Positions 32,106 through 43,034 of a stretch of 64,000 nt of DNA are shown here, piece after piece. The DNA is from Acrasis kona (lineage: Eukaryota > Heterolobosea > Eutetramitea > Acrasida > Acrasidae): assembly GCA_026419775.2 (NCBI GenBank), contig JAOPGA020001122.1, positions 1 to 64,000 on the forward strand, written 5' to 3'. The position numbers and the translations under genes are program-made. The first letter of the stretch is position 1, and every line of letters begins with the position of its first letter. Below the pieces are notes generated by a model. The model was not told the origin of the DNA and made no database searches. It saw only the letters and a list, made by a program, of their open reading frames with translations.

Positions 32106-33563
32106 TTACACGGTGTAATTATCCGCCATTCTGACACGTCTGGTCTTTCCTGGATTCTCAGCCTTGAACTTCTTAATCCTATCCACCATTTCTTGTCTAA
32201 AGTGTCTCACTAATCCCTGTACTGGCCACGCTGCAGCATCTCCCAACGCACAAATGGTATGTCCCTCAATCATGCGACTCACTTCATCAATTGTGTCAAT
32301 CTCTTCAATCTCCGCTCTTCCCACCACAAAACGATCCATCATGTTCAACAACCAATTCGTACCTTCTCTGCAAGGTGTGCACTGTCCGCATGATTCGTAC
32401 TTGTAGAACTTGCTTAATCTAGCGATGGCGTTGATAATGTCGGTTTGTTTGTTCATGACGATGACGGCTGCTGTTCCCAAGGCCGTTTGTTTCGCTTTCA
32501 AGTCATCAAAGTCCATCAATGCATCTTCGCACACATGTTTTGGAATGACGGGTACGCTGCTTCCTCCTGGAATGATTCCCAATAAATTGTCCCAACCGCC
32601 AATGACACCTCCACAATGTTTATCGATGAGTTCTCTTAGAGGAATGCTCATTTCTTCTTCTACTGTGATGGGATTGTTCACGTGGCCACTGATACAGAAT
32701 AATTTAGTTCCAGAATTGTTCTTGCGACCGAATGATGCGAACCAGTCGGGTCCTCTTCTCAAGATGGTTGGAACGACGGCTACAGTCTCAACGTTCGTAA
32801 CGGTCGTTGGACAATTGTACAAACCAATGTTGGCTGGGAACGGAGGCTTCAATCTTGGCTTTCCTTGCTTTCCTTCTAACGATTCAATTAAGGCGGTCTC
32901 TTCACCACAAATGTAAGCGCCAGCACCTCTGTGTAAATAGCAATCAAATGCATAACCACTTCCGGCGGCGTTTGGTCCGAAGAAGCCCTTGGCGTAGGCT
33001 TCGTCGATGGCTTGTTGTAGGTTCAAGGCTTCATTGTAGAACTCTCCTCTGATGAAGATGTATGCTGCTCTGGCTCTCATTGAAAAACCAACGAGAAGTG
33101 CACCCTCTAGAAGTTTATGTGGCTCGTGTCTCATGATTTCTCTATCCTTACATGTACCTGGTTCGGACTCGTCGGCATTAATCACCAAGTAGCTTGGCCT
33201 GCCATCAGGTGAGGATTTTGGCATGAAGGAATACTTTAGACCAGAGTTGAAACCTGCACCACCGCGACCTCTCAAACCTGATTTTTTGATTTCGTCAATA
33301 ATCCAATCGTGACCCTTGGCCATGAAGTCCTTTGTTTTGTACCAGTCACCTCTCTTGACTGCCCCATCTACGTGCCAGTCAAAGTCATTGTAAATGTTCT
33401 GGAAGATACGATCAGAATCCTTGAGACCACCATGGACACGGATAGAGGGATTTGTAGGAATTGGTGTGGCTTGTTGAAGATTATTGTTACTGAGTGTGAA
33501 GTGCCGTGTGGCATTGAATGCGCTAATGCTCTTGGCAGCTTGTCTAGTGCTGCGTAACAACAT
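32106..33563 (-). CDS. NDUFV1: mitochondrial complex I 51-kDa subunit (NDUFV1)
   Basis: 485 aa, one exon. An Arg/Ser-rich N terminus ([16 protein letters not shown]) is a mitochondrial presequence. Then come the FMN/NADH-binding motifs [20 protein letters not shown] and [20 protein letters not shown], the [17 protein letters not shown] segment, the SLBB-type region, and the N3 4Fe-4S motif [10 protein letters not shown] with the fourth cysteine in [14 protein letters not shown]. It oxidises NADH in the matrix arm of complex I and passes electrons through FMN to the first iron-sulfur cluster. Length and motifs are fully standard. The presence of this gene shows the organism has conventional aerobic mitochondria. 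Confidence 0.97.
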   Translation of the reverse strand: MLLRSTRQAAKSISAFNATRHFTLSNNNLQQATPIPTNPSIRVHGGLKDSDRIFQNIYNDFDWHVDGAVKRGDWYKTKDFMAKGHDWIIDEIKKSGLRGRGGAGFNSGLKYSFMPKSSPDGRPSYLVINADESEPGTCKDREIMRHEPHKLLEGALLVGFSMRARAAYIFIRGEFYNEALNLQQAIDEAYAKGFFGPNAAGSGYAFDCYLHRGAGAYICGEETALIESLEGKQGKPRLKPPFPANIGLYNCPTTVTNVETVAVVPTILRRGPDWFASFGRKNNSGTKLFCISGHVNNPITVEEEMSIPLRELIDKHCGGVIGGWDNLLGIIPGGSSVPVIPKHVCEDALMDFDDLKAKQTALGTAAVIVMNKQTDIINAIARLSKFYKYESCGQCTPCREGTNWLLNMMDRFVVGRAEIEEIDTIDEVSRMIEGHTICALGDAAAWPVQGLVRHFRQEMVDRIKKFKAENPGKTRRVRMADNYTV

Positions 33564-34316
33564 TACTCGTTTGATTTATTAAAGTTGACTCAAGTTGAAC
33601 ATGGACCAATAATTTACAACCACTCGACTTGAACTGGGTAATTGGGTAAAATAGCTATCGCTTATAATTGCACGTTAGTCGAATAGTTCTCTCATACACA
33701 AATAAGCATTTGTTAGTTAGTTTATATTTTATTATACACATTGCACTAGCGTCCAAAGCATACTAGGTACTTAGCACCAGCAACCAAGTTGGTGGTTGCA
33801 CACACTTTATCGGTGAAAGTAATTCTGTTTGAAAATCTTACAAAATCTATAAATACTAACAAGAACACTGACAGTGGGCCCTACATTTTATCGGCTTATC
33901 AACAACGATAATGGAAACGGTTCAGAACCAACAGAACCACAAAATCTCTCCAGACGATCCAATTGATCCAGGATGACACCCAAAGGACTGCATTCGGTTG
34001 CTTCTGAAGCAATTTGCGGACGGTCTGAGAAAATCCTACGTTAAATACATAGGAGGCACACACGACAACAACACTACACTACATCAATAATGGTTTTGTT
34101 GCGAGGCTCTTGCAAGAGTAAAATAAACAGCACCACTAGAACAACATCAATTAATCTCGGTCACAATTGTACTTCACACAAGCCGTGGAATCAGTTCAAC
34201 AATACAAAATTGACTCCATAAAAAGAAGTTGAGTTCTGATGTTTTATTTCTTGTCAACCGTAGATTAAAAGAAGTCGCTCTAGAAGTCGACAACTGTCTC
34301 AACAATTCCTTGGCGA
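33564..34316. other. intergenic region with a coding-like remnant
   Basis: Spacer between the divergently transcribed NDUFV1 and IQ-motif genes. Apart from 33911-34126, listed separately, I see nothing. Confidence 0.45.
33911..34126 (+). pseudogene. coding-like remnant with in-frame stops
   Basis: Starting from an ATG, one frame reads NHKISPDDPIDPG, then TGA, then DCIRLLLKQFADGLRKSYVK and GGTHDNNTTLHQ, then TAA, and ends at TAA. Two internal stops in an otherwise coding-looking frame suggest a decayed gene. Family unknown. It could also be chance. Confidence 0.25.
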
Positions 34317-37071
34317 ATGCTTCTAAGCGAAGCTACTCTGCCCACTATCTTTCTAGTCAGTAAAAATGGGCACGCCATACCGCCCCATTTAAACCAAAAT
34401 TTTGTTGTGGACATGAGCCCAGTAAACAAAGTAGAAAAGAACATCAACCAATACCAAGAACACATGGCAAATTGTCTACACGAAATCATAATCAAATTTC
34501 CGATAAATCGTTTCGAGAAAGTTACCAGTTCGATGGATCAATTAAACGAGTTTAACGAAGTCGTGTCGCGAATCAACAAATCTCAATACCAAAAGTATCT
34601 TCGGAGTAGTTACGATGCAGAAGTTGGACTCTTGAGAGAAATTTCTCGTTCGTGTTATAACGAACATAACAGAGTACCCAGGTCCAAAACATCTCTAAGC
34701 TCAAAAACATCAAAACAGTTGCGCAAAAGATGTCGAACGTCAACGGATATGATTGGAGGTTTCGAACATTTCACATCAAATACACATTCGAATGATTCAC
34801 AGAATGTAGATTATCAAACACCTCAACCTCTCAAACACACCACTGCTTCGGACCAAGTCGAATCCATTTACGAAGATGTGCAACAAGAGAAAAAGTTGAC
34901 TACTCAAAGTTCAACTAACGATTTAAACAACATTTACAACAACAATACAGAATCTAAAATAAACCTTCCTAACATTTTCAAAAAAGAATCCGAAAAAAAT
35001 GATCCATCTCATCATCTCAATCATGATCAAATCATTTGTCCCACGGATGAAAACTTTGTTGATACTTTTACGGATGACGTGAGTACGTTTGGTAACCTGA
35101 GGAGTTATTTGGACAAGAAGGATGAACGATCTTTACAACAAGTCGACATTGAAATCGAACGTTCCAACCAAAATACAAACAATCTCGATAAGATTGGTTT
35201 GACGAGTAGTAAATTGTCGCGTAATCCTAGCGTAAAGAACGGTAGATTCAACAACATGAAGATAAAAACTCGAAACGCTGCGCTGAATTTCGATGACGAG
35301 TATGGTCCGTTTTGTGATAGTCCGATGGCCGACCAACACGATATAGTCATTAAAGATTACACAAATACATTAAATCAAGATCGAGAGATGTTCGAAGAAA
35401 ATGCATACGCTTACACTAGAGATTTAACGAAAGATGAAGTTACAATCGAACCTTTAATAAGCCACCTTCACGATGATGATGTTTCTCCAGAGACTCCTCA
35501 AAATGTTAATCAGCCAATACGTTATAAAGAATTTGAAGTCGTGGAAAAATCGTCGCTGGATGGTCATCAAAATGAGATTCCAATTGTTGTAACTGAACCG
35601 GAGATGTCCAAACAGGAGGTCAATAGAGTCGATGCTGTTGAAAGAAAATCAAGGGATAAGAATGCAAAGAGAACGAGCACGTACTTACCTAATAGAAAGG
35701 TTTCGCCGACATCTCATCAAAGGTCAAGAGATGATGTACAAATAAAAGTGAGTCAGCCTGAAGAAATGTATGATGATTGTTTTGATAATAAGGTACAATC
35801 GTCTAATAAAAATGTCCACGACCATATGTCCTCGTTATATAACATCGGCTCTTCTCATTACGATTCTGGGTCTGTTGTGGATCACAAAACCAACTTTACA
35901 AAAAATAGAAGCAAAGTTGACCACAACTCAACCCAGTCACCCTTGGAAACACATTTTCAAAAATCAAATAGCTTTCATCACTCATCGAGTAGTTTTAACT
36001 GGGGCAACAACATTTCACATAAAAGTCTGGATATTACCTCCAAAGATCAAATCATAAAATTCTTTGAACAAAACGACAGACGGAACGATGTTAAGAATAA
36101 ATACAGGTACCCACACATACAAAACACAAATGCCCCTACAAATTCCTCTCCAACTAAAACTGACAATGAACTCTCAACAAATGTTCCTGACCATCAAAAA
36201 ATTTTCGGCGGCGAGTCACGATTCAGAGAACCGAAATCATCCTCAAAAGAACCTCATCCACAAAATATCGCACCAAGAGAGGTGGCAACCTATACCTTGC
36301 TACGAGTAGAGAAGAGTAATTCAGAAGATGTGATTACGCAACCAAACAACTAGTATTCGAGTCAACCAGATCAAAGAAAACACAAGTCTCGAGTCGAGTC
36401 GATCCGCACGCAGAACATCAAGATCCAGAAGTATAGATTTTGGAGAGGACATTCTTAGTGTATTGGGCCAAAATAGAAAATCAATTTCGCTCGAGCCTTC
36501 AGAAGAATTAATTCCAATCCCGCAGATCCAGGAACGACCCAACAAACCCAACACTCCACCGCCTCAAATACCCAAAAAGAAGAAACCTCGTCTGAACAAC
36601 AACAACAACAAGAAAAATACAAATGGTTCGCCGACTGCTGTTGGTAATGGAAAATCAGAACGTATCGCGAACAACCGCTCAAGTGCAGTCAAAGAAACAA
36701 ATGCTTTGGAAAATTTATCGGCGCCACCTCCTTACGAAAATAAACCAAAGGAAAACAAGTCTAATAACGAAACATCACCTGCAGTCATACGAACCAATTA
36801 TACAGGAAAGACATTTGTGTTGACTACTGGTGAGTCGGTGTCGGAAGTAGACATTGCGGCGTACAAGATACAATGTGCATTCCGTAAATACCTTCAAAGA
36901 AAACACAGCCGTCAAGTGATTTACACGACAGAGATTGTTTCCTTCCGAAAGAGATCGGATGTTTCTGAACATTATGATTATCGATTTGTAAATGGTAATC
37001 GGCTCTATAAGGCTGTTACGCAAATGAAAGTTGTACAAATATTTAACTCAAAAACAAGACATAAACTTTAA
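34317..37071 (+). CDS. long disordered protein with C-terminal IQ motif, frame broken once
   Basis: About 917 aa once one base is discounted. The first 110 residues are folded-looking (LPTIFLVSKNGHAIPPH, NQYQEHMANCLHEIIIKFPI). The middle 600 residues are Asn/Ser/Asp/His-rich and disordered, with poly-Asn near 765. Near the C terminus VDIAAYKIQCAFRKYLQRK matches an IQ calmodulin-binding motif, followed by a short conserved-looking tail. Between 36334 and 36353 the frame moves +1: one frame ends in TAG after TQPNN, and the other continues with SIRVNQIKENTSLESS. The two parts are adjacent and similarly composed, so I treat them as one gene. No function can be assigned beyond likely calmodulin binding. 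Confidence 0.65.
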
Positions 37072-37125
37072 AAATGTTAATTTTGTTAAATGAATGTTGT
37101 ATTTTTATTAGATATGTAACAATAT

Positions 37126-37725
37126 TTAAGGAAGCTTGACGCTGCAGGTTACTTTTTGAATGTCCTTCTTCAAGTCCATCCAGATCCAACTGGCTCCCTT
37201 TGTGATTCCTGAAATGCGGCCCCAACTTCCGGATCCAACGACGGCTTGAGGAACGGCCTGTGGTCCTCTTCCAGTAGATTGGCTGGTGGGCTTGCATTTC
37301 CAGTTTGCATCAGTGCCGATTGTGACTTGTTTTCCTTTGCTGTTCTTGTATGATACTGTTGCGAGGATGGCGGCTGGATCTCCGATCACGGATGTCCTTG
37401 TTCCAGCGTTTTGTCCGTCAATAGATACAACATCGCCACTCTTCAACTTGGCTACTTTGAAAGTTTGAGTGATTTGCCAGTTATCGAATCCCTTTCCTGA
37501 TCCATCGACCAACTTGCCGTTCACTTTGACTCCTCTTTCAATGTTGTCTACGTTGGCGAGAATTACACCTGGACCAGCTTTGCCACCTAATGCCTGTCTG
37601 TAGCACTTGCTCTTGATGGATCTTAATATTCTCTTGACTTGCTTGCTTTTCTTGCAATTCTTAGCTTCAGCTTGTAAGATGAATGCCAACAGCACGATAG
37701 CGACGAAGAGTAACACAGCTTTCAT
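37126..37725 (-). CDS. small secreted beta-domain protein
   Basis: 199 aa with a clear signal peptide (MKAVLLFVAIVLLAFILQAEA), a basic Cys-containing stretch, and then one beta-rich domain. The domain includes NWQITQTFKVAKLKSGDVVS, GDPAAILATVSY, TDANWKCKP and a terminal GITKGASWIWMDL. Such a pattern of paired Trp residues and a closing A-x-W-I-W is seen in galactose-binding-like domains, so a secreted lectin-like or adhesive role is plausible. Cys residues near both ends of the domain may form a disulfide. The 3' end lies 54 bp from the convergent IQ gene. Confidence 0.75.
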   Translation of the reverse strand: MKAVLLFVAIVLLAFILQAEAKNCKKSKQVKRILRSIKSKCYRQALGGKAGPGVILANVDNIERGVKVNGKLVDGSGKGFDNWQITQTFKVAKLKSGDVVSIDGQNAGTRTSVIGDPAAILATVSYKNSKGKQVTIGTDANWKCKPTSQSTGRGPQAVPQAVVGSGSWGRISGITKGASWIWMDLKKDIQKVTCSVKLP

Positions 37726-38115
37726 TTTTTTTTTGTTTCAGATTGCTCAGTTTCGTGATGGTTTTATACAGGATCATTTATTAATAGACAGATTTATGAC
37801 CAAATCAGACTGATGTTGGACCGATCGCGCTAGCAATTATACTATGTTGTAATGGAATGTAATAGTTAACCTGCCATAAAAGCATTTTTTTTCAAACGCA
37901 AGAAGCAGTTTGATCATTGAGAGCCGCCCTAAAAATAAAAAATTCTAATTGCTCTTGTCTAGCGATGATAAAAGTGCATGCATCGTTGCTTTTTTCGGCC
38001 TGTGATTACAAAGTTTGTACGTCAACCACACACCGATCACAAGATGTTTACATAATTTACAAAGTTCGAGACCTTTCCTTCAAATTGGTTGAGCTGTCAT
38101 TTTGATCTGAAGGAA
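37726..38115. other. intergenic region
   Basis: Divergent promoter region between the secreted protein gene and the exonuclease gene. The minus-strand side has an A-rich tract directly before the ATG of the secreted protein. No other feature seen. Confidence 0.45.
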
Positions 38116-39783
38116 ATGAGAAAACTAAGATTGTTTTCAACCTACCAGAAAGTAACAGAGGAGGTCCAAAATAAGATAAAGGAGGCCGAAGAATGGTTTG
38201 CAGCCAGCGATCTACACAATGAAATCGGAGAGGTTGAAGCTGAAAATTACGTAGATTTTATTTACGACGCACATCCTGTCCGCTCGTCTGCATTTCGCAG
38301 GAAAATTGATAACAGTACCAAACATGACCTTAACCAAGAGCACCTTGAGTACTTGATCAATCTACTCACCGAATGGGAGTACGAACAACAAAACTATGCT
38401 CAATCTGCTCTAGAATTGGAGCAAAAAGGTCTTCCAATATACTTTCTTAATTATAGCTTAGAAAAAGAGTTCGGCGTAACGTTTTCTGATGCAAAACTCA
38501 AAAGGTTCATGCTGTTAAGGAGCTACAACCGGACGTTCAGAATATTTAGTTACCATTCTCATCCCAAGGCACCTAAAAACGATTATGCATCTCTCCACAG
38601 TAATATGATACCAAAGTTTGAGGCCTTACCTGATTATGATGAGTTGGAAGATTCACCAGAGCATGTAGAGATTGTAAAGTCCATTGTTTCTAATCAAGAA
38701 TCCATCGGCCTTCGTGACATTCAACAACAATTGAAGCGTCACAACATTGTAACTCAAGACCATACTTTAATTAAATTTTTACAATCCCATACATTGTTCT
38801 TTCAACCTTGTGATAAGAGATGGTTCAAAGTGAGATCCACAACAAAGGAAGAATTTGAAAAGATCGAAAAAGAAATGGAAAAGAAAAAGAAGGAAAGAGA
38901 AAAGAAGAAGAAAAGTATGGAGAAGAAGAAAAGTAAACAAAAACCCGAAGTGAGAGGTGATGGAAATGATGAAGAAGATGAAGAAGATGCTGCGGAGCAA
39001 GAGGATTTGGCTGAAAGTGTAACGAAACTTGAATTGGACGTACAAGACATTCCGGATAACCTTCCTTCGTTCCAACTACCAAAGGATTACAAGATCACAG
39101 TATGTAATGATGAACTTGCAATTGGCGAGTGGGTAAAAGATAACATTTTGTCTCTTGTTGTTGAGGACCAAATTTTTGTTGTCGGTATTGATTCCGAGTG
39201 GTCTGTTATTGACGTCCATCCTTTGTATGCCATGAATCCACATTGGTTTTACAATATCAAGAAACGTTACAATCTGAGAGAAGCTGCTGGGACAAAGTAT
39301 CCTGACTTGATACAGATTTCAACGGATAAGGCTTGTTTGTTGATTCAAACTAGAGGCGGTAAGGTTCGGCCTCCACCGGAGTTGTTGGAAATGTATTCAA
39401 ACGAAAAGATTGCAAAAGTATACTGCAACTACACTTCGGATCTTGTTTATTTGTTGCAATGGTTTAAATACCATTCGATAACATTGAAGATGCCTGGACT
39501 AATTGACATTGATGTAAAGGGAATTGGTTGTTCTAAATTATGTGCCATCAAGTTGAAGAAAAACTACACCAAACAAAGAGAACTACAACTTTCCAGATGG
39601 TCAAGAAGAAAACTAACTTCGGACCAGATTGAATATGCGGCAAAAGATGCTTACTTGAATGTTTTATTCTATAAAGTCGACCCGACAATGGCTGTGGCTG
39701 TTCCAGACCAAATAAAGAAGAAGGAACCTAAGTTAAAGGATACTCCGACAGAAATACGCGACATTGTCCAGGACTCAACATAA
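38116..39783 (+). CDS. WRN-type DEDDy 3'-5' exonuclease-domain protein
   Basis: 555 aa from the first ATG of the frame (38116). Residues 1-240 are helical and unrecognised, with a winged-helix-like part (IVSNQESIGLRDIQQQLKR). A highly charged Lys/Glu linker follows (about 250-310). The C-terminal DEDDy exonuclease has GIDSEW (Exo I, D-x-E), KVYCNYTSDLVYLLQW (Exo II Asp) and EYAAKDAYLNVLFY (Exo III, Y-x-x-x-D), as in the Werner-exonuclease subfamily. All four acidic residues and the Tyr are visible, so activity is likely. The substrate could be DNA or small RNA. An insertion of about 35 residues after Exo I is unusual. Confidence 0.82.
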   Translation: MRKLRLFSTYQKVTEEVQNKIKEAEEWFAASDLHNEIGEVEAENYVDFIYDAHPVRSSAFRRKIDNSTKHDLNQEHLEYLINLLTEWEYEQQNYAQSALELEQKGLPIYFLNYSLEKEFGVTFSDAKLKRFMLLRSYNRTFRIFSYHSHPKAPKNDYASLHSNMIPKFEALPDYDELEDSPEHVEIVKSIVSNQESIGLRDIQQQLKRHNIVTQDHTLIKFLQSHTLFFQPCDKRWFKVRSTTKEEFEKIEKEMEKKKKEREKKKKSMEKKKSKQKPEVRGDGNDEEDEEDAAEQEDLAESVTKLELDVQDIPDNLPSFQLPKDYKITVCNDELAIGEWVKDNILSLVVEDQIFVVGIDSEWSVIDVHPLYAMNPHWFYNIKKRYNLREAAGTKYPDLIQISTDKACLLIQTRGGKVRPPPELLEMYSNEKIAKVYCNYTSDLVYLLQWFKYHSITLKMPGLIDIDVKGIGCSKLCAIKLKKNYTKQRELQLSRWSRRKLTSDQIEYAAKDAYLNVLFYKVDPTMAVAVPDQIKKKEPKLKDTPTEIRDIVQDST

Positions 39784-39889
39784 TCAATGTCCTTGTGGTT
39801 GAACAAAAAGTCCTTGGAGAGGTTAAAATAGAGCATTCTAAATTGACCATTCAAAAAATAAAAATAAACTTTATATACATCAAAACAAA

Positions 39890-40984
39890 ATGACATCAAA
39901 TATTTATCCTACGGCACCCTATGTACCTTCTACTAACCCCGAACTACATAGCGCAGTACCCATACAAACAAATCTACCATACAAAACACACCCACACCCC
40001 TTCCCTCATGACCAATCAGCCTACGGGTATACACAACCCCAGCATCCAGCATTTATACCGCCACAAAATGTAACTTTAAGAGTAGATACAAAAATTGTGC
40101 CAATTGATATGTCCACACATATTGTTTCATTAGCAAAGACGGACTTGGTTGTGAGTCTACCGGAGGGAAAGAATAGAGGGGAAATGGCCATCCTATGGTC
40201 ATTAGAGAAGAACGCAAATTACCAAAACTTTACATTCTCAACAGATGGATTCATCCAATCAGTAAACAACCCACACATGGTGTTAGACTACCAAACACCA
40301 TCACAAGGATCTACAGTGATTTTGAACCTGAAGAAGGAAGAAACAGATCCCATGGTCCTATCACAAAAATGGAACATTCAAAGTTCCGGTGTAAAGAAAT
40401 CAGTCTATATAGTGAGCGCTCTTGATAACAATTTAGTATTAGAGCTACCAGGTTCGCAACAAAAGGGATTACCCATCACTTTGGCACCTCGTCAATGGAA
40501 CTCACCTGCCTCCTATCAAATGTGGACATTAGAAAGCAAGCCGCTCATTAATTACGTTCCCGTCTTGACCGATACATACTTTCAACACGTTGCCTCTTCA
40601 AACTACATTGATGTTCCTAAAGGTATAGTGGGAGATGCTAAGCTTGTCATTGTGCATCCTGGAAAGATGCTGTTCAATACCAACCAAAGATGGAAGATTA
40701 CAAAAAATGGATTCATATGCTCAAGTATAAACCCAGAGTACGTCCTTACGTGTACATATGGAAATGCTGGAGAGAGAATACATTTAAGCAAGAAGATAGC
40801 TAATGGACATAACTTACATCAACGTTGGATGATTCTTCGGGCTGATAATGCACCATACCTACAAATTCATAGCATGTTGAACCACACAATGTTGTTGGAT
40901 AATGATGAGGGAACGTTGCAGTTATCTCAGAACAAATTTGATAAGAATGTAAACACTCAGAGGTGGTTATTAAAAACGGCTTAA
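39890..40984 (+). CDS. beta-trefoil (ricin-B-type fold) lectin-like protein
   Basis: 364 aa. A Pro/Tyr/His/Gln-rich N terminus (about 1-65) precedes two beta-trefoil-like repeats carrying the Q-x-W motif: SQKWNI, YQMWTL, NQRWKI, HQRWMI and TQRWLL. Q-x-W repeats mark the carbohydrate-binding beta-trefoil fold shared by many lectins and glycosidases. There is no enzymatic or toxin domain and no signal peptide, so this is probably a cytosolic or unconventionally secreted lectin. The gene is intronless and ends 76 bp from the convergent WD40 gene. Confidence 0.82.
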   Translation: MTSNIYPTAPYVPSTNPELHSAVPIQTNLPYKTHPHPFPHDQSAYGYTQPQHPAFIPPQNVTLRVDTKIVPIDMSTHIVSLAKTDLVVSLPEGKNRGEMAILWSLEKNANYQNFTFSTDGFIQSVNNPHMVLDYQTPSQGSTVILNLKKEETDPMVLSQKWNIQSSGVKKSVYIVSALDNNLVLELPGSQQKGLPITLAPRQWNSPASYQMWTLESKPLINYVPVLTDTYFQHVASSNYIDVPKGIVGDAKLVIVHPGKMLFNTNQRWKITKNGFICSSINPEYVLTCTYGNAGERIHLSKKIANGHNLHQRWMILRADNAPYLQIHSMLNHTMLLDNDEGTLQLSQNKFDKNVNTQRWLLKTA

Positions 40985-41060
40985 TTTTAATCTTACTTGT
41001 TCTTCTTCTTTACACATCACACAAGGTCACGATCTGTGTTTTTAAAAATAGAATTTATTA

Positions 41061-42392
41061 TTATGCTTCTTTACAAAGGTCATAGCAGCGAAGTCCAATT
41101 CTGTCACCAGCTTCTTTAAAATTATTCCCAGCTATCATTAGAGAGTCGTCAACTAATGCATTGATGCCAAAAGCAAGAAAATCAATACTGTTTAGAATAC
41201 GAATGCTGTTTAGTTGCCTATCGAGAATATGGACTGTGCGATTAGCATAACTTGCAACACATTTACTTTGGTCCATAGAGACGTGAAGACAAACGCCCAT
41301 TAGCGATGATTCATTTGTTTTGACAACTTTATTCAAACCGTCTCTTCTGTCCATCAACATCAAAGCACCATGATTATCAACAAATACAACATAGCTATCA
41401 AACGTATCCATGCTGTATATTGGTGCACTATTCCCTATTCCATTCTTTGTAGTGTAACAAGATACTAGAGGATTTGGACAGCTAAAGTCCCATAGTTTAA
41501 GACACCCATCCTTACCAGCACTTACAATCTCATCACCCAAATATCTAACTTCATATATGAATCTAGAATGAGCTTCAGAGTGCACAAGAATAGATTTTGA
41601 TTGATTCAAGTCCCACAACCTTATTGACTTGTCATAGCTACCTGTAACTGCTGTTCTCGTGTTGCGAGAGCATCTCACTGAATTAACAGCAGCAGTATGA
41701 CCTTCTAATGCAGAGACCACTTTTGCATTATCTAGGTTCCAAATGAGAACCTCTCCAGTGTTAGATGAGGACAACAAACGATCGTTGAACAAGGAGGAGC
41801 TAATGTTGTAGTGACTCGGAATAATGGGATGACCAGCGCCGACAGGGTTTAAATCAAAATCAACATCAGAGGTAATAACTGGACATACATCAAATACACC
41901 TGACTGGTGACCAATAAACTCCTTCTCAATTATATTTTTTTTCAAGTTCAATAAACTTATGTTCTTGGTGTGAAAGGTTGGAACAAGTACACAAGGGTCT
42001 TTATTAGTTAAAATTGAGTTCGTACTTGCAGCGTATTTAAATGCAGTACGCTGGTGCACCTTGGGAAGAAATACTACGCGAGAAACTGGAGGATCAATTC
42101 TCAATGTAGAGCAGTGACTCAATCCCTCTTTGGCCCAATCTGAATTGTATGTAAATTGATAGTGTTTAAAATAGATTTGCATCAATTCGTAGCCACTATA
42201 TTGGTAAGCTAGATTTATTTCGAATTCTGACCGAAGGAGGTTCCTGTATATTTCACAACAGTTTTCGTGGTAGTAGTCATTTGTGAAGTTGTTCAGTTGA
42301 GCGAACGTGTTGATGCTGCGCCCATTCAAAAATGAAACCACAATACCAAGGACATCAATGTGGTGGCCAGAAAATATGTGTGTCGACGTCAT
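41061..42392 (-). CDS. WD40 repeat protein with F-box-like N terminus
   Basis: 443 aa, one exon. The N-terminal residues 10-50 (IDVLGIVVSFLNGRSINTF) resemble an F-box. About seven WD40 blades follow from residue 140, clearest in NTGEVLIWNLDNAKVVSAL, EGHTAAVNSVRCSRN, AVTGSYDKSIRLWDL and IVSAGKDGCLKLWDF. An F-box plus WD40 protein would be a substrate receptor of an SCF ubiquitin ligase. The F-box match is weak, so plain WD40 scaffold is the fallback. Confidence 0.75.
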   Translation of the reverse strand: MTSTHIFSGHHIDVLGIVVSFLNGRSINTFAQLNNFTNDYYHENCCEIYRNLLRSEFEINLAYQYSGYELMQIYFKHYQFTYNSDWAKEGLSHCSTLRIDPPVSRVVFLPKVHQRTAFKYAASTNSILTNKDPCVLVPTFHTKNISLLNLKKNIIEKEFIGHQSGVFDVCPVITSDVDFDLNPVGAGHPIIPSHYNISSSLFNDRLLSSSNTGEVLIWNLDNAKVVSALEGHTAAVNSVRCSRNTRTAVTGSYDKSIRLWDLNQSKSILVHSEAHSRFIYEVRYLGDEIVSAGKDGCLKLWDFSCPNPLVSCYTTKNGIGNSAPIYSMDTFDSYVVFVDNHGALMLMDRRDGLNKVVKTNESSLMGVCLHVSMDQSKCVASYANRTVHILDRQLNSIRILNSIDFLAFGINALVDDSLMIAGNNFKEAGDRIGLRCYDLCKEA

Positions 42393-43034
42393 GGTTCTAG
42401 TTAACTAATACAACTTTACAACATAATGTTGCAGAAGGATAAAGATAATGTCACGAACTCCTCCAAACAGAGATGAACATCTGTTTATAGTTATTGAAAT
42501 TACATGACGCTTGGCTCGTAGGATGCATAGTAAAATAAAAACAGTTTTTACAGTAACACCAAATGTATTCCACAAAAAATTTCAATGTGGAGTATCTATT
42601 TCGGATTCTTGATTTGTAATCTCATACATCATTCCGCCATGAAGAGTATTTTGATTCTCTATCTCTTCTGATGCTTTTGTGTTTAGACTTCTCATTTTTC
42701 CTTTTGTTGTTTTTACCTTCTTCTCTTCTTTGGTCGGCATTCTCTTTCAATATCATTTGTTCAGTCTTTGTTTCCACGTCGTAGCGGTGACTGATCATCT
42801 TCAAAGGTCAACTTTCTATAATTGAAGTTTGGATATAATTACAATTTCTTGCTACTTAGAGAATGACGGTCGTCCAACATTGCCGACTACTTTCTTCAAA
42901 ACAGTTGGATTTTGTGTTTTTTTCTCTTGTTTCAATCTATGGCAGGAGGTCTCAAAGACTATTCATGTTAGTTCGTTCTTCTTGCGATAAAACTTTTCAG
43001 AAAAAGACATTTTACAAAAACTGAAATTCTTTAT
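42393..43034. other. intergenic region with weak coding signals
   Basis: Besides the 60-aa minus-strand frame at 42622-42804, a minus-strand open stretch around 42863-42966 ends in TVLKKVVGNVGRPSFSK and lacks a start codon. Together they could be pieces of a small spliced gene, but I could not join them. Confidence 0.35.
42622..42804 (-). CDS. possible small basic protein
   Basis: A 60-aa frame from ATG, strongly charged (Lys, Arg, Glu) in the style of a nuclear or ribosome-associated tail: KNNKRKNEKSKHKSIRRDRE. No homologue recognised. It may be an exon of a larger gene, or chance. Confidence 0.3.
   Translation of the reverse strand: MKMISHRYDVETKTEQMILKENADQRREEGKNNKRKNEKSKHKSIRRDRESKYSSWRNDV

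Noticed and set aside
33590-33650. tRNA-like text around CTTGAACTGGGT
   Set aside because: No acceptor or anticodon stem can be paired with it.
39890-40984. Toxin gene, because of the ricin-B-type fold
   Set aside because: Only the carbohydrate-binding beta-trefoil repeats are present; there is no catalytic toxin chain and no secretion signal.
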